The position numbers were made by a program, and so were the translations under genes. Source: Cronobacter turicensis z3032 (lineage in GTDB: Bacteria > Pseudomonadota > Gammaproteobacteria > Enterobacterales > Enterobacteriaceae). From it: a DNA stretch of 64,000 bases. Shown in pieces: positions 35,620-45,020 of this stretch (position 1 is its first letter; each line of letters starts with the position of its first letter). Where the stretch lies: positions 2,236,074 through 2,300,073 of the forward strand of contig FN543093.2 in the NCBI GenBank assembly GCA_000027065.2. The letters run 5' to 3'. The notes beneath the pieces were generated by a model that worked only from the letters and a program-made list of their open reading frames with translations, did not search any database and was not told the DNA's origin.

Positions 35620-37209
35620 TCAGGCGGGGAGACGAAAGCGCGAGACGGCATCCGTGAGGCGACGCGACTCATCGCGCAGGCGCAGCGAGGCGTGCGTGGT
35701 GTGCTGCACCAGCGATCCGGTTTCCCCCGCCACCTGGTTGAGCGCGCCGATGCGCTGCGTCACCTTGCGAATGCTGTCGCCCTGATTCACGGTCGCCACG
35801 GCGATCTCCCCGAGCAGGCCCGTCAGATGGCTGACCAGCGCCATCACCCGCCCCAGATTTTCTTCGAGCTTCGACACCGCCTCCGACCCCTTCTCGATCC
35901 CCTGTAAGGAGTGATGGATAAGCGCCTGGATGGTCTGGGTCGAATGGCTGCTCTTACGCGCCAGCAGCCCGACCTCTTTCGCCACCACGGCGAAACCGCG
36001 TCCATGACTCCCGGCGTGCGCCGCTTCAATGGCGGCGTTCAGCGCGAGAATATTGGTCTGGAAGGCGACGCTGTCGATCATCGCCACGATCCCGCGCATT
36101 TCGGAGGAGCGCGACACGATATCCTGCATCGAGTGGTTCACCGTCTGCATCATTTCATCGCCGCCAGCGGCAATACCGCGCGCTTCATCGGCGCGGGCGT
36201 TCGCCACGCGGGCATATTCGCTGTTCTCTTCCACATGCGCTTCGAGCGTTTCAATATGCGCGGTCACTTTGCGCAGCTCCTCCGCCTGCAGCGCCGAATG
36301 GCTGAAAAGCTGCTCGTTGCCCACGGCCAGCTCGCCGATATTCGCGACCATCGCGGACGTCGCCTCGCGCACCTCGTTGACCAGCTGTTGCAGCCCGCCC
36401 TGCATCTGGCTGATGCTCTGGCTCAGTTCAGCCATCTCCCGGTTCACCAGCCTGCCCACGGGCAGCGGCGCGCAGAGATCGCCTGCCGCCAGCCGGTTGA
36501 TATGAGCGATAAGCCGCGTGAGCGGGCGGATAACCCAGACGGCCATACTGCGCCACACCAGCAGCGCGATAATCAGCAGTACGCCGAGCGCCATGATAAA
36601 TAGCCGTTGCGCCTGCTCCAGACTATCCAGCAGCGTGCGGCTGTCGCGATCCGCACGCTGCGCGTTCGCGCTCTGGTAGCGGGCGAAGTTGTCGTTAAAA
36701 TCGGCCTGGAACGCCTGCACCGGCACCGCGAAAAACGCGTCAATGCTGTTGGTGGTGACCAGCCCGTCCGCCTGCTCTTTCAGCGCGCCGTAGAAATTCT
36801 GGTAGCTCGCTTTCAGCGGATCGTTTTTGGCCGGGTTAAGCGTGCTGTAGCGCTCGAATGCAGTATGGGAACGTTTCAGCGCGGCCTGCGCCTCATCCAT
36901 CAGGCTGTTCCAGCTCCCCACCGAGCCGGTTTCTTTATCCTGCATAAAGTAGATGCCTGCGCGATTCAGCAAATCGCTTGCCATCAGGAGCGTAACGCGG
37001 GCGTCATCCATCGCCGACTGTTGCTGACGTTGCGCTTCGCGATGCTGGACCTGCTGTTGCGTGTCGCCAAGGAGTGACGACAGCATTACCGTTGAGAGAA
37101 TTTGCAGTGCGGAAAAAAGCGTAATAACACACAGAATACCGGCCATCAGCCCGAAGCGAGTGCGCGGTACGACGCGCCGGATGGCGCGGTAAATTTTAGT
37201 TAGGTTCAT
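35620..37209 (-). CDS. Methyl-accepting chemotaxis protein
   Basis: 529 residues. TM1 (about 22-45), a periplasmic four-helix ligand domain (about 46-190), TM2 (about 190-215), HAMP and a cytoplasmic signalling domain with the conserved tip VAFQTNILALNAAIEAAHAG. Its length and layout are those of Tsr/Tar-type receptors, but the C-terminal NWETF-type pentapeptide for CheR/CheB docking is missing (ends RFRLPA), so it would rely on other receptors for methylation. It is inserted between glsB and sad, where E. coli has no receptor. The ligand is unknown. Confidence 0.9.
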   Translation of the reverse strand: MNLTKIYRAIRRVVPRTRFGLMAGILCVITLFSALQILSTVMLSSLLGDTQQQVQHREAQRQQQSAMDDARVTLLMASDLLNRAGIYFMQDKETGSVGSWNSLMDEAQAALKRSHTAFERYSTLNPAKNDPLKASYQNFYGALKEQADGLVTTNSIDAFFAVPVQAFQADFNDNFARYQSANAQRADRDSRTLLDSLEQAQRLFIMALGVLLIIALLVWRSMAVWVIRPLTRLIAHINRLAAGDLCAPLPVGRLVNREMAELSQSISQMQGGLQQLVNEVREATSAMVANIGELAVGNEQLFSHSALQAEELRKVTAHIETLEAHVEENSEYARVANARADEARGIAAGGDEMMQTVNHSMQDIVSRSSEMRGIVAMIDSVAFQTNILALNAAIEAAHAGSHGRGFAVVAKEVGLLARKSSHSTQTIQALIHHSLQGIEKGSEAVSKLEENLGRVMALVSHLTGLLGEIAVATVNQGDSIRKVTQRIGALNQVAGETGSLVQHTTHASLRLRDESRRLTDAVSRFRLPA

Positions 37210-37287
37210 GTTTTTCTTCGTTAAACAGCGAAAACCACCGCGAGTTTACAAAGCAAAAATGACAGAACCATGTCACGGATATGACAA

Positions 37288-37306
37288 AGGGCCGCGCAGG
37301 CGGCCC
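37288..37306. terminator. GC-rich hairpin between the chemoreceptor and sad
   Basis: GGGCCGC / GCGGCCC with a 4-base loop, followed on the minus strand by CTTTGTC. It is a possible weak terminator for sad transcripts. A decayed repeat (GTAAGTAAAGCGCACCTGCC, 37311-37330) follows. Confidence 0.4.
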
Positions 37307-37353
37307 CTGAGTAAGTAAAGCGCACCTGCCGGCCAGGCTGAACCACGACCACC

Positions 37354-37382
37354 GTAGGGCGGGTAAGCGAAGCGCACCCGCC
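37354..37382 (+). repeat. REP-like palindrome (copy 4, near consensus)
   Basis: GTAG head, then GGCGGGTAAGC and GCGCACCCGCC arms around GAA. It lies in the gap between sad and the chemoreceptor and is the cleanest copy in the window. Confidence 0.75.
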
Positions 37383-37438
37383 GGTAAAACCAGACAACTA
37401 TACGCAGGACGGGATAACGCTTTTATTCGCCGTAGCGT

Positions 37439-38827
37439 TTAGCGACGGTTTTTCCAGACGGTCTGGATGTTGCAGAACTCATGCAGGCCGAAGTGCGACA
37501 ACTCGCGGCCAAAACCGCTCTTCTTCACGCCGCCGAACGCCACGCGGGCGTCGCTTGCGCAGTAGCCGTTAATAAAGACGCCGCCGCACTCCAGACGCGC
37601 CGCGAAATCATTCGCGCGGGCATCATCGGCGGTCCACACCGTGGCGCACAGACCAAATTCGCTCTCGTTCGCCAGTTCCAGCGCCTGTTCGGCGTCTCGC
37701 GCCACGCTAATCGTCGCCACCGGCCCGAACAGCTCCTGGCGAAACGCGGTCATCTCGCGCGTCACGTTGCCCAGCACTGTCGGCGCGTAGTAGTTCGCCG
37801 CGCCGGCTACCTTCTCGCCGCCCAGCAGCAGCGTCGCGCCTTCGCTGAGCGTTGCCGTCACCTGCGCATGCAGCTCGTCGCGCAGATCGTAGCGCGCCAT
37901 CGGGCCGAGGAAGGTGGATTCGTCCGTCGGCGCGCCCATCTTCAGCTGCTGCGCGGCCGCGACGAATTTTTCGCTAAAGGCATCGGCGATGCTGGCTTCG
38001 ACGATAAAACGCTTGGAGGCGGCGCAGACTTGTCCGGTGTTCTGGTAGCGCCCGGCCACCGCCGCTTTCACGGCCTCGTCGAGATCGGCATCCGCCAGCA
38101 CGATAAACGGATCGGAGCCGCCCAGCTCCAGCACGCATTTTTTCAGCGCCGCGCCCGCCTGCGCGCCGATAGCGGCACCCGCGCGCACGCTGCCGGTGAC
38201 GGTGACGGCGGCGATCCGCGGATCGTTAATCGCCTGGCTGACGCCGTCGTTGGTCGCGTTAATGACCTCGAACACGCCATCCGGCACGCCCGCATCTTCA
38301 AAAATCTCATTAATCAGCAGCGCGCAGCCCATCACGTTCGGCGCGTGTTTGAGCAGATAGGTGTTGCCTGCGAGCAGAATGGGCACCGCGCCGCGCATCA
38401 CCTGCCACAGCGGGAAGTTCCACGGCATTACGGCGAGGATTGGCCCGAGCGGACGGTATTCAATCACAGCCTGCTGATTTTCCACCTGGGTCGGTTCTGT
38501 CGCGAGCATCGCCGGGCCGTGTTCGGCATACCAGTCGCACAGCGCGGCGGATTTCGCCACTTCGCCGCGCGCCTGAAGAATGGGTTTACCCATTTCGGCG
38601 GTGATCATCTGCGCCAGCGCTTCACTGCGCGCGCGCAGCGCATCGCCGATATTACGCAGCGTCTGCGCGCGCTCATCCAGACTGGCCGCGCGCCAGCGGC
38701 GAAAGCCAGCGCTTACGCGGGTTATCGACAGTTCAACCTCTTCAGCGCTCGCCAGCGGGTATGCCGCCAGGGTTTCGCCGGTGGCCGGGTTTACGGAAAT
38801 CGCATGGGTTGCAGGGGAAATGCTCAT
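37439..38827 (-). CDS. sad: NAD-dependent succinate semialdehyde dehydrogenase Sad
   Basis: 462 residues from ATG 38827 (AGAGAGG upstream), exactly the E. coli Sad (YneI) length; a TTG directly before is not needed. It oxidises succinic semialdehyde to succinate, the last step of GABA/putrescine breakdown. Aldehyde dehydrogenase residues seen are the Glu in LELGGSDPF and the nucleophile Cys in GQVCAASKR, plus the conserved tail FGRELSHFGLHEFCNIQTVWK. The gene is divergent from yneJ, its regulator. Confidence 0.95.
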   Translation of the reverse strand: MSISPATHAISVNPATGETLAAYPLASAEEVELSITRVSAGFRRWRAASLDERAQTLRNIGDALRARSEALAQMITAEMGKPILQARGEVAKSAALCDWYAEHGPAMLATEPTQVENQQAVIEYRPLGPILAVMPWNFPLWQVMRGAVPILLAGNTYLLKHAPNVMGCALLINEIFEDAGVPDGVFEVINATNDGVSQAINDPRIAAVTVTGSVRAGAAIGAQAGAALKKCVLELGGSDPFIVLADADLDEAVKAAVAGRYQNTGQVCAASKRFIVEASIADAFSEKFVAAAQQLKMGAPTDESTFLGPMARYDLRDELHAQVTATLSEGATLLLGGEKVAGAANYYAPTVLGNVTREMTAFRQELFGPVATISVARDAEQALELANESEFGLCATVWTADDARANDFAARLECGGVFINGYCASDARVAFGGVKKSGFGRELSHFGLHEFCNIQTVWKNRR

Positions 38828-38968
38828 CAATGGGCCTCTCTCTTATGAGTGGTTATGGGCGACGATTTTTCACACCACATCGTCAATGCTATTGCCATAG
38901 CCTGGCCTGCTCTGGTATTTCTGAAAAGTGAATAATATTGACGATTCCATTCACCCGGAGAGAATGCG

Positions 38969-39844
38969 ATGGATTTAACCCAGCTTGAGATGTTTAACGC
39001 CGTGGCCGAAACCGGCAGCATCACGGCCGCCGCCCAGCGTGTCCACCGGGTGCCGTCAAATCTGACCACCCGCATCCGCCAGCTTGAAGACGATTTAGGC
39101 GTGGATCTGTTTATCCGCGAGAACCAGCGCCTCAGGCTTGCGCCCGCCGGGCACAGTTTTCTCGCTTACAGCAAACGTATTCTGGCGCTGGTGCAGGAGG
39201 CGCGCGAAGTGGTCTCCGGCGACGAGCCGCAGGGGATTTTCTCACTCGGATCGCTTGAGAGCACCGCGGCGGTGCGCATCCCCGCCGTGCTCGCTACCTT
39301 TAACCAGCGCTACCCGAAAATTCAGTTCGATCTGGCGACCGGCCCGTCCGGCACCATGATTGACGGCGTGCTGGCGGGCGAACTCAGCGCGGCGTTTGTC
39401 GACGGTCCGGTCCTGCATCCGAATCTGGAAGGTATGCCGGTCTACCAGGAAGAGATGATGCTGGTGGCGCACGCGAATCATCCGACCGTGACGCGCGCGC
39501 AGGAGATCAACGGCGCCAGCATTTACGCTTTTCGCGCGAACTGCTCCTACCGGCGGCATTTCGAGAGCTGGTTTAAAGAGGACCAGGCGATGCCGGGCAA
39601 GATCCACGAGATGGAGTCTTACCACGGCATGCTGGCGTGCGTGGTGGCCGGGGCGGGTGTGGCGATGATCCCGCGAAGCATGCTGGAGAGTATGCCGGGC
39701 AGCCATCAGGTGCAGGCGTGGCCGCTGGCCGATAAATGGCGCTACATTGATACCTGGCTTATCTGGCGACGCGGCGCGAAAACCCGCCAGATTGACGCCT
39801 TCACAGCACTGCTGCCGCCGTGTCCGACACCCGCTTTTGCATAA
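38969..39844 (+). CDS. yneJ: LysR regulator YneJ (PtrR)
   Basis: 291 residues. LysR helix-turn-helix ([27 protein letters not shown]) and effector domain, placed divergently from sad as in E. coli, where this protein controls sad and putrescine use. GAGAATGCG lies before the ATG. The 141-bp gap to sad would hold its operator. The last 44 bases overlap, tail to tail, the GNAT gene on the other strand. Confidence 0.93.
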   Translation: MDLTQLEMFNAVAETGSITAAAQRVHRVPSNLTTRIRQLEDDLGVDLFIRENQRLRLAPAGHSFLAYSKRILALVQEAREVVSGDEPQGIFSLGSLESTAAVRIPAVLATFNQRYPKIQFDLATGPSGTMIDGVLAGELSAAFVDGPVLHPNLEGMPVYQEEMMLVAHANHPTVTRAQEINGASIYAFRANCSYRRHFESWFKEDQAMPGKIHEMESYHGMLACVVAGAGVAMIPRSMLESMPGSHQVQAWPLADKWRYIDTWLIWRRGAKTRQIDAFTALLPPCPTPAFA

Positions 39845-40277
39845 ACAGGCTCAGCGGATCGGGCTGGTATGGCGCAAACGGCCCGGTCTGCGTATAGCCG
39901 CAGCGCTCATAAAGTTTCACCGCCGCCTGCTGGTGAATGCCGGTTTCCAGCTGCAATGTATGGCAACCGCGTGACCGCGCGGCGGCTTCCAGCGCCGCCA
40001 TCAGTTTTTCGCCGAGCCGCTGCCCGCGGTGGCGCTCATCAATATACACCCGTTTGATTTCCCCGCAGCCGTCGCCGGTCAGCATGACCGCCCCGCAGCC
40101 CACGGCCACGTTCTGATGGCGGATCACCATAAAAATCATGGCGTCATCCGGGAGTCCGGCGAGGTCCACCAGATGGTTACTTTCTGCGGGATACAGCGTG
40201 CTCTGGTAAGCGTCCAGCGCGGCGATCAGCGCCCGGCTTTCTGCGCTGCCTGGCGTTTCGATGGATATCGGGTACAT
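39801..40277 (-). CDS. GNAT family N-acetyltransferase
   Basis: 158 residues from ATG 40277, chosen because CGGAGGAGCC lies directly upstream. The acetyl-CoA loop is [19 protein letters not shown] with [11 protein letters not shown] before it, and the tail [21 protein letters not shown] is typical of small-molecule GNATs. The substrate is unknown. It is convergent with and overlaps the end of yneJ. No counterpart at this place in E. coli. Confidence 0.87.
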   Translation of the reverse strand: MYPISIETPGSAESRALIAALDAYQSTLYPAESNHLVDLAGLPDDAMIFMVIRHQNVAVGCGAVMLTGDGCGEIKRVYIDERHRGQRLGEKLMAALEAAARSRGCHTLQLETGIHQQAAVKLYERCGYTQTGPFAPYQPDPLSLFMQKRVSDTAAAVL

Positions 40278-40446
40278 AGCGGCTCCTCCGTGTTTTTTAC
40301 TAGCTTTACCGGCTGCGCGCCGCGCACGCAACCGGGTTGTCAGAGGATTGTCTTATGATATGCCCTTTAATACGCAAAGGGGATTTCCCGGCACCGGGTT
40401 GTGCAGGTACTCTGTGCGGCGAAATGGGTTAACAAGGAATGACGCC

Positions 40447-41391
40447 ATGAATAACAGAGCACGAAAAGTGATGATTATCGGCGCGGGCAACGTCGGCACC
40501 GCCGCCGCCTGGGCGCTGCTGAACCAGAATATCGGCGAGGAGCTGATTCTGGTGGATCTCGACGCCGCGCGCGTTGAAGGACACTGTCAGGATCTGCGCG
40601 ACGCCGCCGCGTATATGCCGGGGATGATTACCATCTCCACCCGCCAGGCAAAGGAGTGCGCGGATGTCGATATCGCGGTGATCACCGTCTCCGGCGGCGC
40701 GCTGAAACCGGGCCAGACGAGGCTTGACGAGCTGACCAATACCGCGCGCATCGTCGGCCAGATTGTTCCGCAGATGATGGCGGGCGGCTTTAACGGCATT
40801 TTCCTCGTAGCGACTAACCCGTGCGATATCATCACGTGGCAGGTATGGAAACTCTCGGGCTTGCCGCGCAATCAGGTGATCGGCACCGGCGTCTGGCTCG
40901 ACACCACCCGCCTGCGCCGCACGCTGGCGGAAGCGCTGGAGATCGGCCCGCAAAGCATCGACGCCTTTATTCTGGGCGAACATGGCGACACCCAGTTTCC
41001 GGTCTGGTCGCACTCCTCGGTGTATGGCTCGCCGGTGGCGCAGGTTTATGAGCGCAAAACGGGTAAGCCGCTCGACACCGCGGCGCTCGCCGACAGAGTG
41101 CGCAAGCTGGGCTTTGAGATTTACGCCCGCAAAGGCTGTACGGAATATGGCATCGCGGGCACTATCGCCGAGATCTGCCGCAATATCTTCACCGGCAGTC
41201 ACCGGGCGCTGGCGGTATCGTGCATTCTTGATGGCGAATATGGCGTGGACAATGTGGCCATTGGCGTACCAGCGGTACTGGCCCAGAACGGCGTGCAGCA
41301 AATTATTGAACTGCAGCTGGAAGGCGAAGAGCAGGCCAAATTTCAGCATTCCGTGGCGGTGATTAAAGCGAACATCGCGCGCCTGCCCTGA
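40447..41391 (+). CDS. L-lactate dehydrogenase family L-2-hydroxyacid dehydrogenase
   Basis: 314 residues from ATG 40447 (AAGGAATG upstream). NAD-binding VMIIGAGNVGTAAAWALL, substrate-binding Arg in GVWLDTTRLRR with its partner Asp, catalytic His in LGEHGDTQFPVWS and the mobile-loop Arg in KPGQTRLDEL. At the specificity position (Gln102 in Bacillus LDH, just before KPG) this protein has Leu, so lactate/pyruvate may not be the preferred pair; a more hydrophobic 2-oxoacid is possible. E. coli has no NAD-linked L-lactate dehydrogenase of this kind, so the gene is accessory. Confidence 0.85.
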   Translation: MNNRARKVMIIGAGNVGTAAAWALLNQNIGEELILVDLDAARVEGHCQDLRDAAAYMPGMITISTRQAKECADVDIAVITVSGGALKPGQTRLDELTNTARIVGQIVPQMMAGGFNGIFLVATNPCDIITWQVWKLSGLPRNQVIGTGVWLDTTRLRRTLAEALEIGPQSIDAFILGEHGDTQFPVWSHSSVYGSPVAQVYERKTGKPLDTAALADRVRKLGFEIYARKGCTEYGIAGTIAEICRNIFTGSHRALAVSCILDGEYGVDNVAIGVPAVLAQNGVQQIIELQLEGEEQAKFQHSVAVIKANIARLP

Positions 41392-41401
41392 AAATAATAA
41401 T

Positions 41402-41420
41402 GGCGCCCGCGCCGGGCGCC
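41402..41420 (-). terminator. Hairpin between convergent hydroxyacid dehydrogenase and PhzF genes
   Basis: GGCGCCC / GGGCGCC with a 5-base loop. On the minus strand it is followed by ATTATTATTTT, so it best serves the PhzF-family gene; it may also stop the dehydrogenase transcript. Confidence 0.55.
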
Positions 41421-41427
41421 GACACCG

Positions 41428-42225
41428 TCAGCGCAGCAGCGCCTGCCCGATAAGATAGGTCACCGCCTGCCCGCCAATCAGCACGCGATCGCCCTGCCAT
41501 TCACAGCGTAAATCGCCGCCCCGCGCCGACACCTGGCGCGCCATCATTGACGTTTTGCCAAGCTTTGCGCCCCAGAACGGGATAAGCATACTGTGCGCGG
41601 AGCCGGTCACCGGATCTTCCGCCACGCTTTCGCCGGGGCAGAAAAAGCGGCTGACGAAATCATACGGACCGCCAGGCGTGCCGGGCGCGGTCACGCAAAC
41701 CTGCTTGCCGAGCGGCAGCAGCGCCTGGATATCCGGCGTCAGCGCCTCCACCTGCGCCTGGGTTGGGAGCTCCACCAGATAGTCGCGGTAAAGCGCGACC
41801 GACACCGCGCCGTCAATCCCCAGCGCGCGCAGCAATAACGCGGGCGCGTCCACCGGCTGCGCCTGCCACGCCGGGAAGTTCAGCGTCAGCCAGTCGCCGC
41901 TGCGCGTGACCGTTAACTCGCCGACAAACCGCGTCGAGAAGCGGATTTCGCTGTGCGGATAATCGAGATGCTCGAAAATCACATGTGCGGCGGCAATCGT
42001 GCCATGCCCGCAGAGATTAATTTCATCAAGCGTGGTGAACCAGCGCAGCTCAAAACCGTCGTCGGTGCGCACGAAAAAGGCGGTCTCTGACTGGTTATGC
42101 TGCTGCGCCATCGAAAGCAGCGTCTCATCCGGCAGCCATTCGCTTAACGGACAGACCGCCGCCGCATTGCCGCCGAAGGTTTTCTCAGCAAACGCGTCCA
42201 CCAGATAAAAATCAATTGGTTGCAT
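41428..42225 (-). CDS. PhzF family isomerase-like protein
   Basis: 265 residues with the PhzF double hot-dog-like (diaminopimelate-epimerase-like) fold: GGNAAAVCPL near the start, the catalytic-type Glu in NQSETAFFV, CGHGTIAAAHV and EDPVTGSAHSMLIPF. PhzF proper isomerises a phenazine precursor; most enterobacterial relatives are uncharacterised and no phenazine genes are present here. It is divergent from sotB, with about 210 bp between. Confidence 0.88.
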   Translation of the reverse strand: MQPIDFYLVDAFAEKTFGGNAAAVCPLSEWLPDETLLSMAQQHNQSETAFFVRTDDGFELRWFTTLDEINLCGHGTIAAAHVIFEHLDYPHSEIRFSTRFVGELTVTRSGDWLTLNFPAWQAQPVDAPALLLRALGIDGAVSVALYRDYLVELPTQAQVEALTPDIQALLPLGKQVCVTAPGTPGGPYDFVSRFFCPGESVAEDPVTGSAHSMLIPFWGAKLGKTSMMARQVSARGGDLRCEWQGDRVLIGGQAVTYLIGQALLR

Positions 42226-42436
42226 TGTTATTTCCGCCCTGTTCTCTGTGCCCTCTTTTTTTCAGACTATCACGCGTGCTGAAAACCGTGACGACATTTG
42301 CTTTGCTGCCGTTTCGCCTGTTTCATAAAGGGCGTAAAAATGAGATTTGCGTCACAAAATGGTTGTATCCCGACAGGCGAACGTTTTAAGATCGCTTGCT
42401 TCTTATTCACTTCTGACCAGCGCGAATCTTTTTTTT

Positions 42437-43636
42437 ATGACGATGAATACAGTCTCTCGCAAAACGGCGTGGCTGCGGGTAGTTACGCTTGCGGTCGCGG
42501 CATTTATTTTTAATACCACCGAGTTTGTGCCGGTGGGTCTGCTCTCCGATATCGCCGCGAGTTTCCATATGGAATCCGCGCAGGCGGGCATCATGCTGAC
42601 CATCTACGCCTGGGTGGTGGCGCTGATGTCGCTGCCGTTTATGCTGCTGACAAGCCAGGTGGAGCGCCGCAAACTCCTGATTGCGCTGTTTGTCGTCTTC
42701 GTCGCCAGCCACATGCTGTCGTTTATGGCGTGGAGCTTTGAGGTGCTGGTGATTAGCCGTATCGGCATCGCCTTCGCCCATGCGATTTTCTGGTCGATTA
42801 CCGCCTCGCTGGCTATTCGGCTGGCGCCGCCTGGCAAACGCGCCCAGGCGCTGAGCCTGATTGCGACCGGCACCGCGCTGGCGTCCGTACTCGGTCTGCC
42901 TATCGGGCGCATCGTCGGGCAATATTTCGGCTGGCGCACCACGTTTTTCGTCATCGGCATCGGCGCGCTGATTACGCTCGCCTGCCTCGTGAAACTGCTG
43001 CCGAAAATCCCGAGCGAACACTCCGGCTCGCTCGCGAGCCTGCCGGCGCTGTTCCGCCGCCCGGCCTTGCTGTGCATTTACGTGCTGACCGCCGTGGTCG
43101 TGACCGCGCACTTCACCGCCTACAGCTATATTGAGCCGTTTGTGCAGAACGTCGCGGGCATGAGTGAAAACTTCGCCACCTTCCTGCTGCTGGTGCTCGG
43201 CACCGCCGGGATTATCGGCAGCGTGATTTTCGGCAAGCTCGGCAACCTGCACGCGTCCGGGCTTATCAGCAGCGCAATCGGCGTACTGGTGATTTGTCTG
43301 CTGCTGTTGCTGCCGGCGTCGCACAGCGCTGTTAACCTGACGGTCCTCTGCGCCTTCTGGGGCATCGCGATTATGCTTATCGGCCTTGGGATGCAGGTGA
43401 AAGTGCTGGCGCTGGCGCCGGACGCCACCGATGTTGCGATGTCGCTTTTCTCCGGCATCTTTAACATCGGTATCGGCGCGGGCGCGCTGGTGGGCAATCA
43501 GGTGAGCCTCCAGCTTTCCATGTCGTCCATCGGCTATATGGGCGCTATCCCGGCGCTCGCCGCATTTGTCTGGGCGATTGTGATTTTCCGGCGCTGGCCG
43601 GTTCAGCTCCCGGAAGAGCAGCCGCACCACGGTTAA
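42437..43636 (+). CDS. sotB: Sugar efflux transporter SotB (YdeA)
   Basis: About 399 residues starting [18 protein letters not shown], which aligns with the start of E. coli SotB; longer upstream frames are rejected. Twelve membrane segments of the MFS drug/sugar efflux type, with almost unchanged stretches ([60 protein letters not shown]). It exports arabinose and related sugars in E. coli. In E. coli marC lies between this gene and marR; here marR follows directly. Confidence 0.94.
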   Translation: MTMNTVSRKTAWLRVVTLAVAAFIFNTTEFVPVGLLSDIAASFHMESAQAGIMLTIYAWVVALMSLPFMLLTSQVERRKLLIALFVVFVASHMLSFMAWSFEVLVISRIGIAFAHAIFWSITASLAIRLAPPGKRAQALSLIATGTALASVLGLPIGRIVGQYFGWRTTFFVIGIGALITLACLVKLLPKIPSEHSGSLASLPALFRRPALLCIYVLTAVVVTAHFTAYSYIEPFVQNVAGMSENFATFLLLVLGTAGIIGSVIFGKLGNLHASGLISSAIGVLVICLLLLLPASHSAVNLTVLCAFWGIAIMLIGLGMQVKVLALAPDATDVAMSLFSGIFNIGIGAGALVGNQVSLQLSMSSIGYMGAIPALAAFVWAIVIFRRWPVQLPEEQPHHG

Positions 43637-43640
43637 CCTT

Positions 43641-43667
43641 AACGCCGCCTTTTCAGGCGGCGTTTTT
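43641..43667 (+). terminator. Strong terminator of sotB
   Basis: AACGCCGCC, a TTTTCA loop and GGCGGCG followed by TTTTT, starting 5 bases after the stop. Confidence 0.92.
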
Positions 43668-43818
43668 ACCTCTGCTTTCTGGTTTTCCCGCCGTCCGCAT
43701 TGCACCTTCCTGCCATTAACAGGCAGCAGCTATCACACTGATAGACAACAACTCACCTTTGATTTTGAAGGATTTTTGACACGTTTTAGCAGATCGTGTG
43801 ATCTCAAAAATCATTCGG

Positions 43819-43877
43819 TTGACTTATGTTTGCCTGGGCAATAATATCTCGCGTGACTAATCTACTTGCCTGGGCAA
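43819..43877 (+). promoter_or_regulatory. mar promoter and operator with two MarR boxes
   Basis: TTGACT (43819-43824), a 17-base spacer and TAATAT (43842-43847) form the marRAB promoter. Two perfect copies of TTGCCTGGGCAA (43830-43841 and 43866-43877) are the MarR sites: the first fills the -35/-10 spacer and the second abuts the marR start, as in E. coli marO. MarR binding would block both polymerase and the ribosome-binding region. Salicylate-type inducers release it. Confidence 0.92.
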
Positions 43878-43879
43878 CT

Positions 43880-44317
43880 ATGTTGGAAAATAACAGCGAT
43901 CTGTTTAACGAGATTATTCCTTTAGGACGGCTGATTCATTTGGTGAATCAGAAAAAGGATCGCCTGCTCAATGAGTACCTCGCCCCGCTCGATATCACCG
44001 CGGCGCAGTTTAAGGTGCTCTGTTCCATTCGCTGTCCTGGCCGCATCACGCCGGGGGAGCTGAAAAAAGTGCTCTCAGTGGATTTAGGCGCTCTGACGCG
44101 CATGCTGGATCGTCTGGTATGCAAGGGCTGGGTGGCGCGGCTACCCAACCCGAATGATAAACGGGGCGTACTGGTTGAGCTCACGGAAGAAGGCGCGGTG
44201 CTGTGTGAACAGTGCCACCAGCTTGTAGGACAAAACCTGCATCAAGAATTAACAAAAAACCTGACGGCAGACGAAGTGGCGACCCTCGAATACCTGCTTA
44301 AAAGGGTGCTGCCGTAA
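43880..44317 (+). CDS. marR: Multiple antibiotic resistance repressor MarR
   Basis: 145 residues from ATG 43880, or 144 from the next codon (TTG), which aligns with the GTG start of E. coli MarR. No strong Shine-Dalgarno sequence is present in either case. The winged-helix region is conserved (ITPGELKKVLSVDLGALTRM, LVCKGWVARLPNPNDKRGV), as is the Cys in the central helix (FKVLCSIRC) and CEQCHQLVGQ. It represses marRAB through the two operators just upstream. Confidence 0.95.
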   Translation: MLENNSDLFNEIIPLGRLIHLVNQKKDRLLNEYLAPLDITAAQFKVLCSIRCPGRITPGELKKVLSVDLGALTRMLDRLVCKGWVARLPNPNDKRGVLVELTEEGAVLCEQCHQLVGQNLHQELTKNLTADEVATLEYLLKRVLP

Positions 44318-44335
44318 CAGCAAAGAGGTAAGACG

Positions 44336-44710
44336 ATGTCCAGACGCAACAATGATGCCATTACTATTCATAGCATTTTGGACTGGATTGAAGATAACCT
44401 GGAATCCCCCCTTTCCCTTGAGAAAGTGTCGGCGCGTTCGGGTTACTCGAAATGGCACCTGCAACGTATGTTCAAAAAAGAAACCGGTCACTCGCTGGGC
44501 CAGTATATCCGCAACCGGAAGCTGACTGAGATTGCGCTCAAGCTCAAAGAGAGCGACGAACCGATTCTTTATCTGGCCGAGCGCTATGGGTTTGAATCCC
44601 AGCAGACGCTGACCCGCACGTTTAAGAACTATTTCTCCGTGCCGCCGCATAAATATCGCGTGACGCGGATGCCGGGCGAAGGCAAGTATCTTCACCCGCT
44701 GAATCACTGA
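44336..44710 (+). CDS. marA: Transcriptional activator MarA
   Basis: 124 residues with both AraC-type helix-turn-helix motifs ([20 protein letters not shown] and [18 protein letters not shown]). Near identical to E. coli MarA (127), with a slightly shorter C-terminus. It activates the mar/sox/rob regulon, including acrAB-tolC and micF. AAGAGGTAAGACG precedes the ATG, 18 bases after marR. Confidence 0.96.
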   Translation: MSRRNNDAITIHSILDWIEDNLESPLSLEKVSARSGYSKWHLQRMFKKETGHSLGQYIRNRKLTEIALKLKESDEPILYLAERYGFESQQTLTRTFKNYFSVPPHKYRVTRMPGEGKYLHPLNH

Positions 44711-44775
44711 GCAGCAAAGAACGCCGACGGCGGCACTCCGCCGTTACACTTCTCCTTTGGGAGATAACCGAGGAT

Positions 44776-44991
44776 ATGATGAAATCCGTAACGTGCGCCG
44801 CAGCGCTGTTGCTGGCGCTGACCTCCGGCTATGCGCTGGCAGGCAGCCCCAAAACCGACGCGTGCGCCGGGGACCAGAGCACGATGATGGTGCCGATTGA
44901 GCATCACGAGTCGCTGGATCTCAGCCATCGCAGCGCGGGCAGCGATAAATCAGACGAGCTGGGTGTGCCGTACTACAACCAGTCGCGTTAA
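44776..44991 (+). CDS. marB: MarB, small periplasmic protein of the mar operon
   Basis: 71 residues with a signal peptide (about 1-23, ending YALAG) and the conserved tail GSDKSDELGVPYYNQ found in E. coli MarB. The middle is much diverged. In E. coli MarB reduces marA expression by an unclear route. Last gene of the operon, followed by a terminator. Confidence 0.9.
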   Translation: MMKSVTCAAALLLALTSGYALAGSPKTDACAGDQSTMMVPIEHHESLDLSHRSAGSDKSDELGVPYYNQSR

Positions 44992-45020
44992 AAAAAAACC
45001 GGGCTCAGCCCGGTTTTTTT
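44990..45020. terminator. Bidirectional terminator between marB and eamA
   Basis: AACCGGGCT-C-AGCCCGGTT with an A run before and a T run after, so it can stop both convergent genes. Confidence 0.93.

Noticed and set aside
37481..38848. 455-codon open frame opposite sad
   Set aside because: Antisense shadow of a well-identified gene; composition is typical of reversed GC-rich coding DNA.
42407..43705. 432-codon frame opposite sotB
   Set aside because: Shadow of sotB with Arg/His/Gln-rich low-complexity translation.
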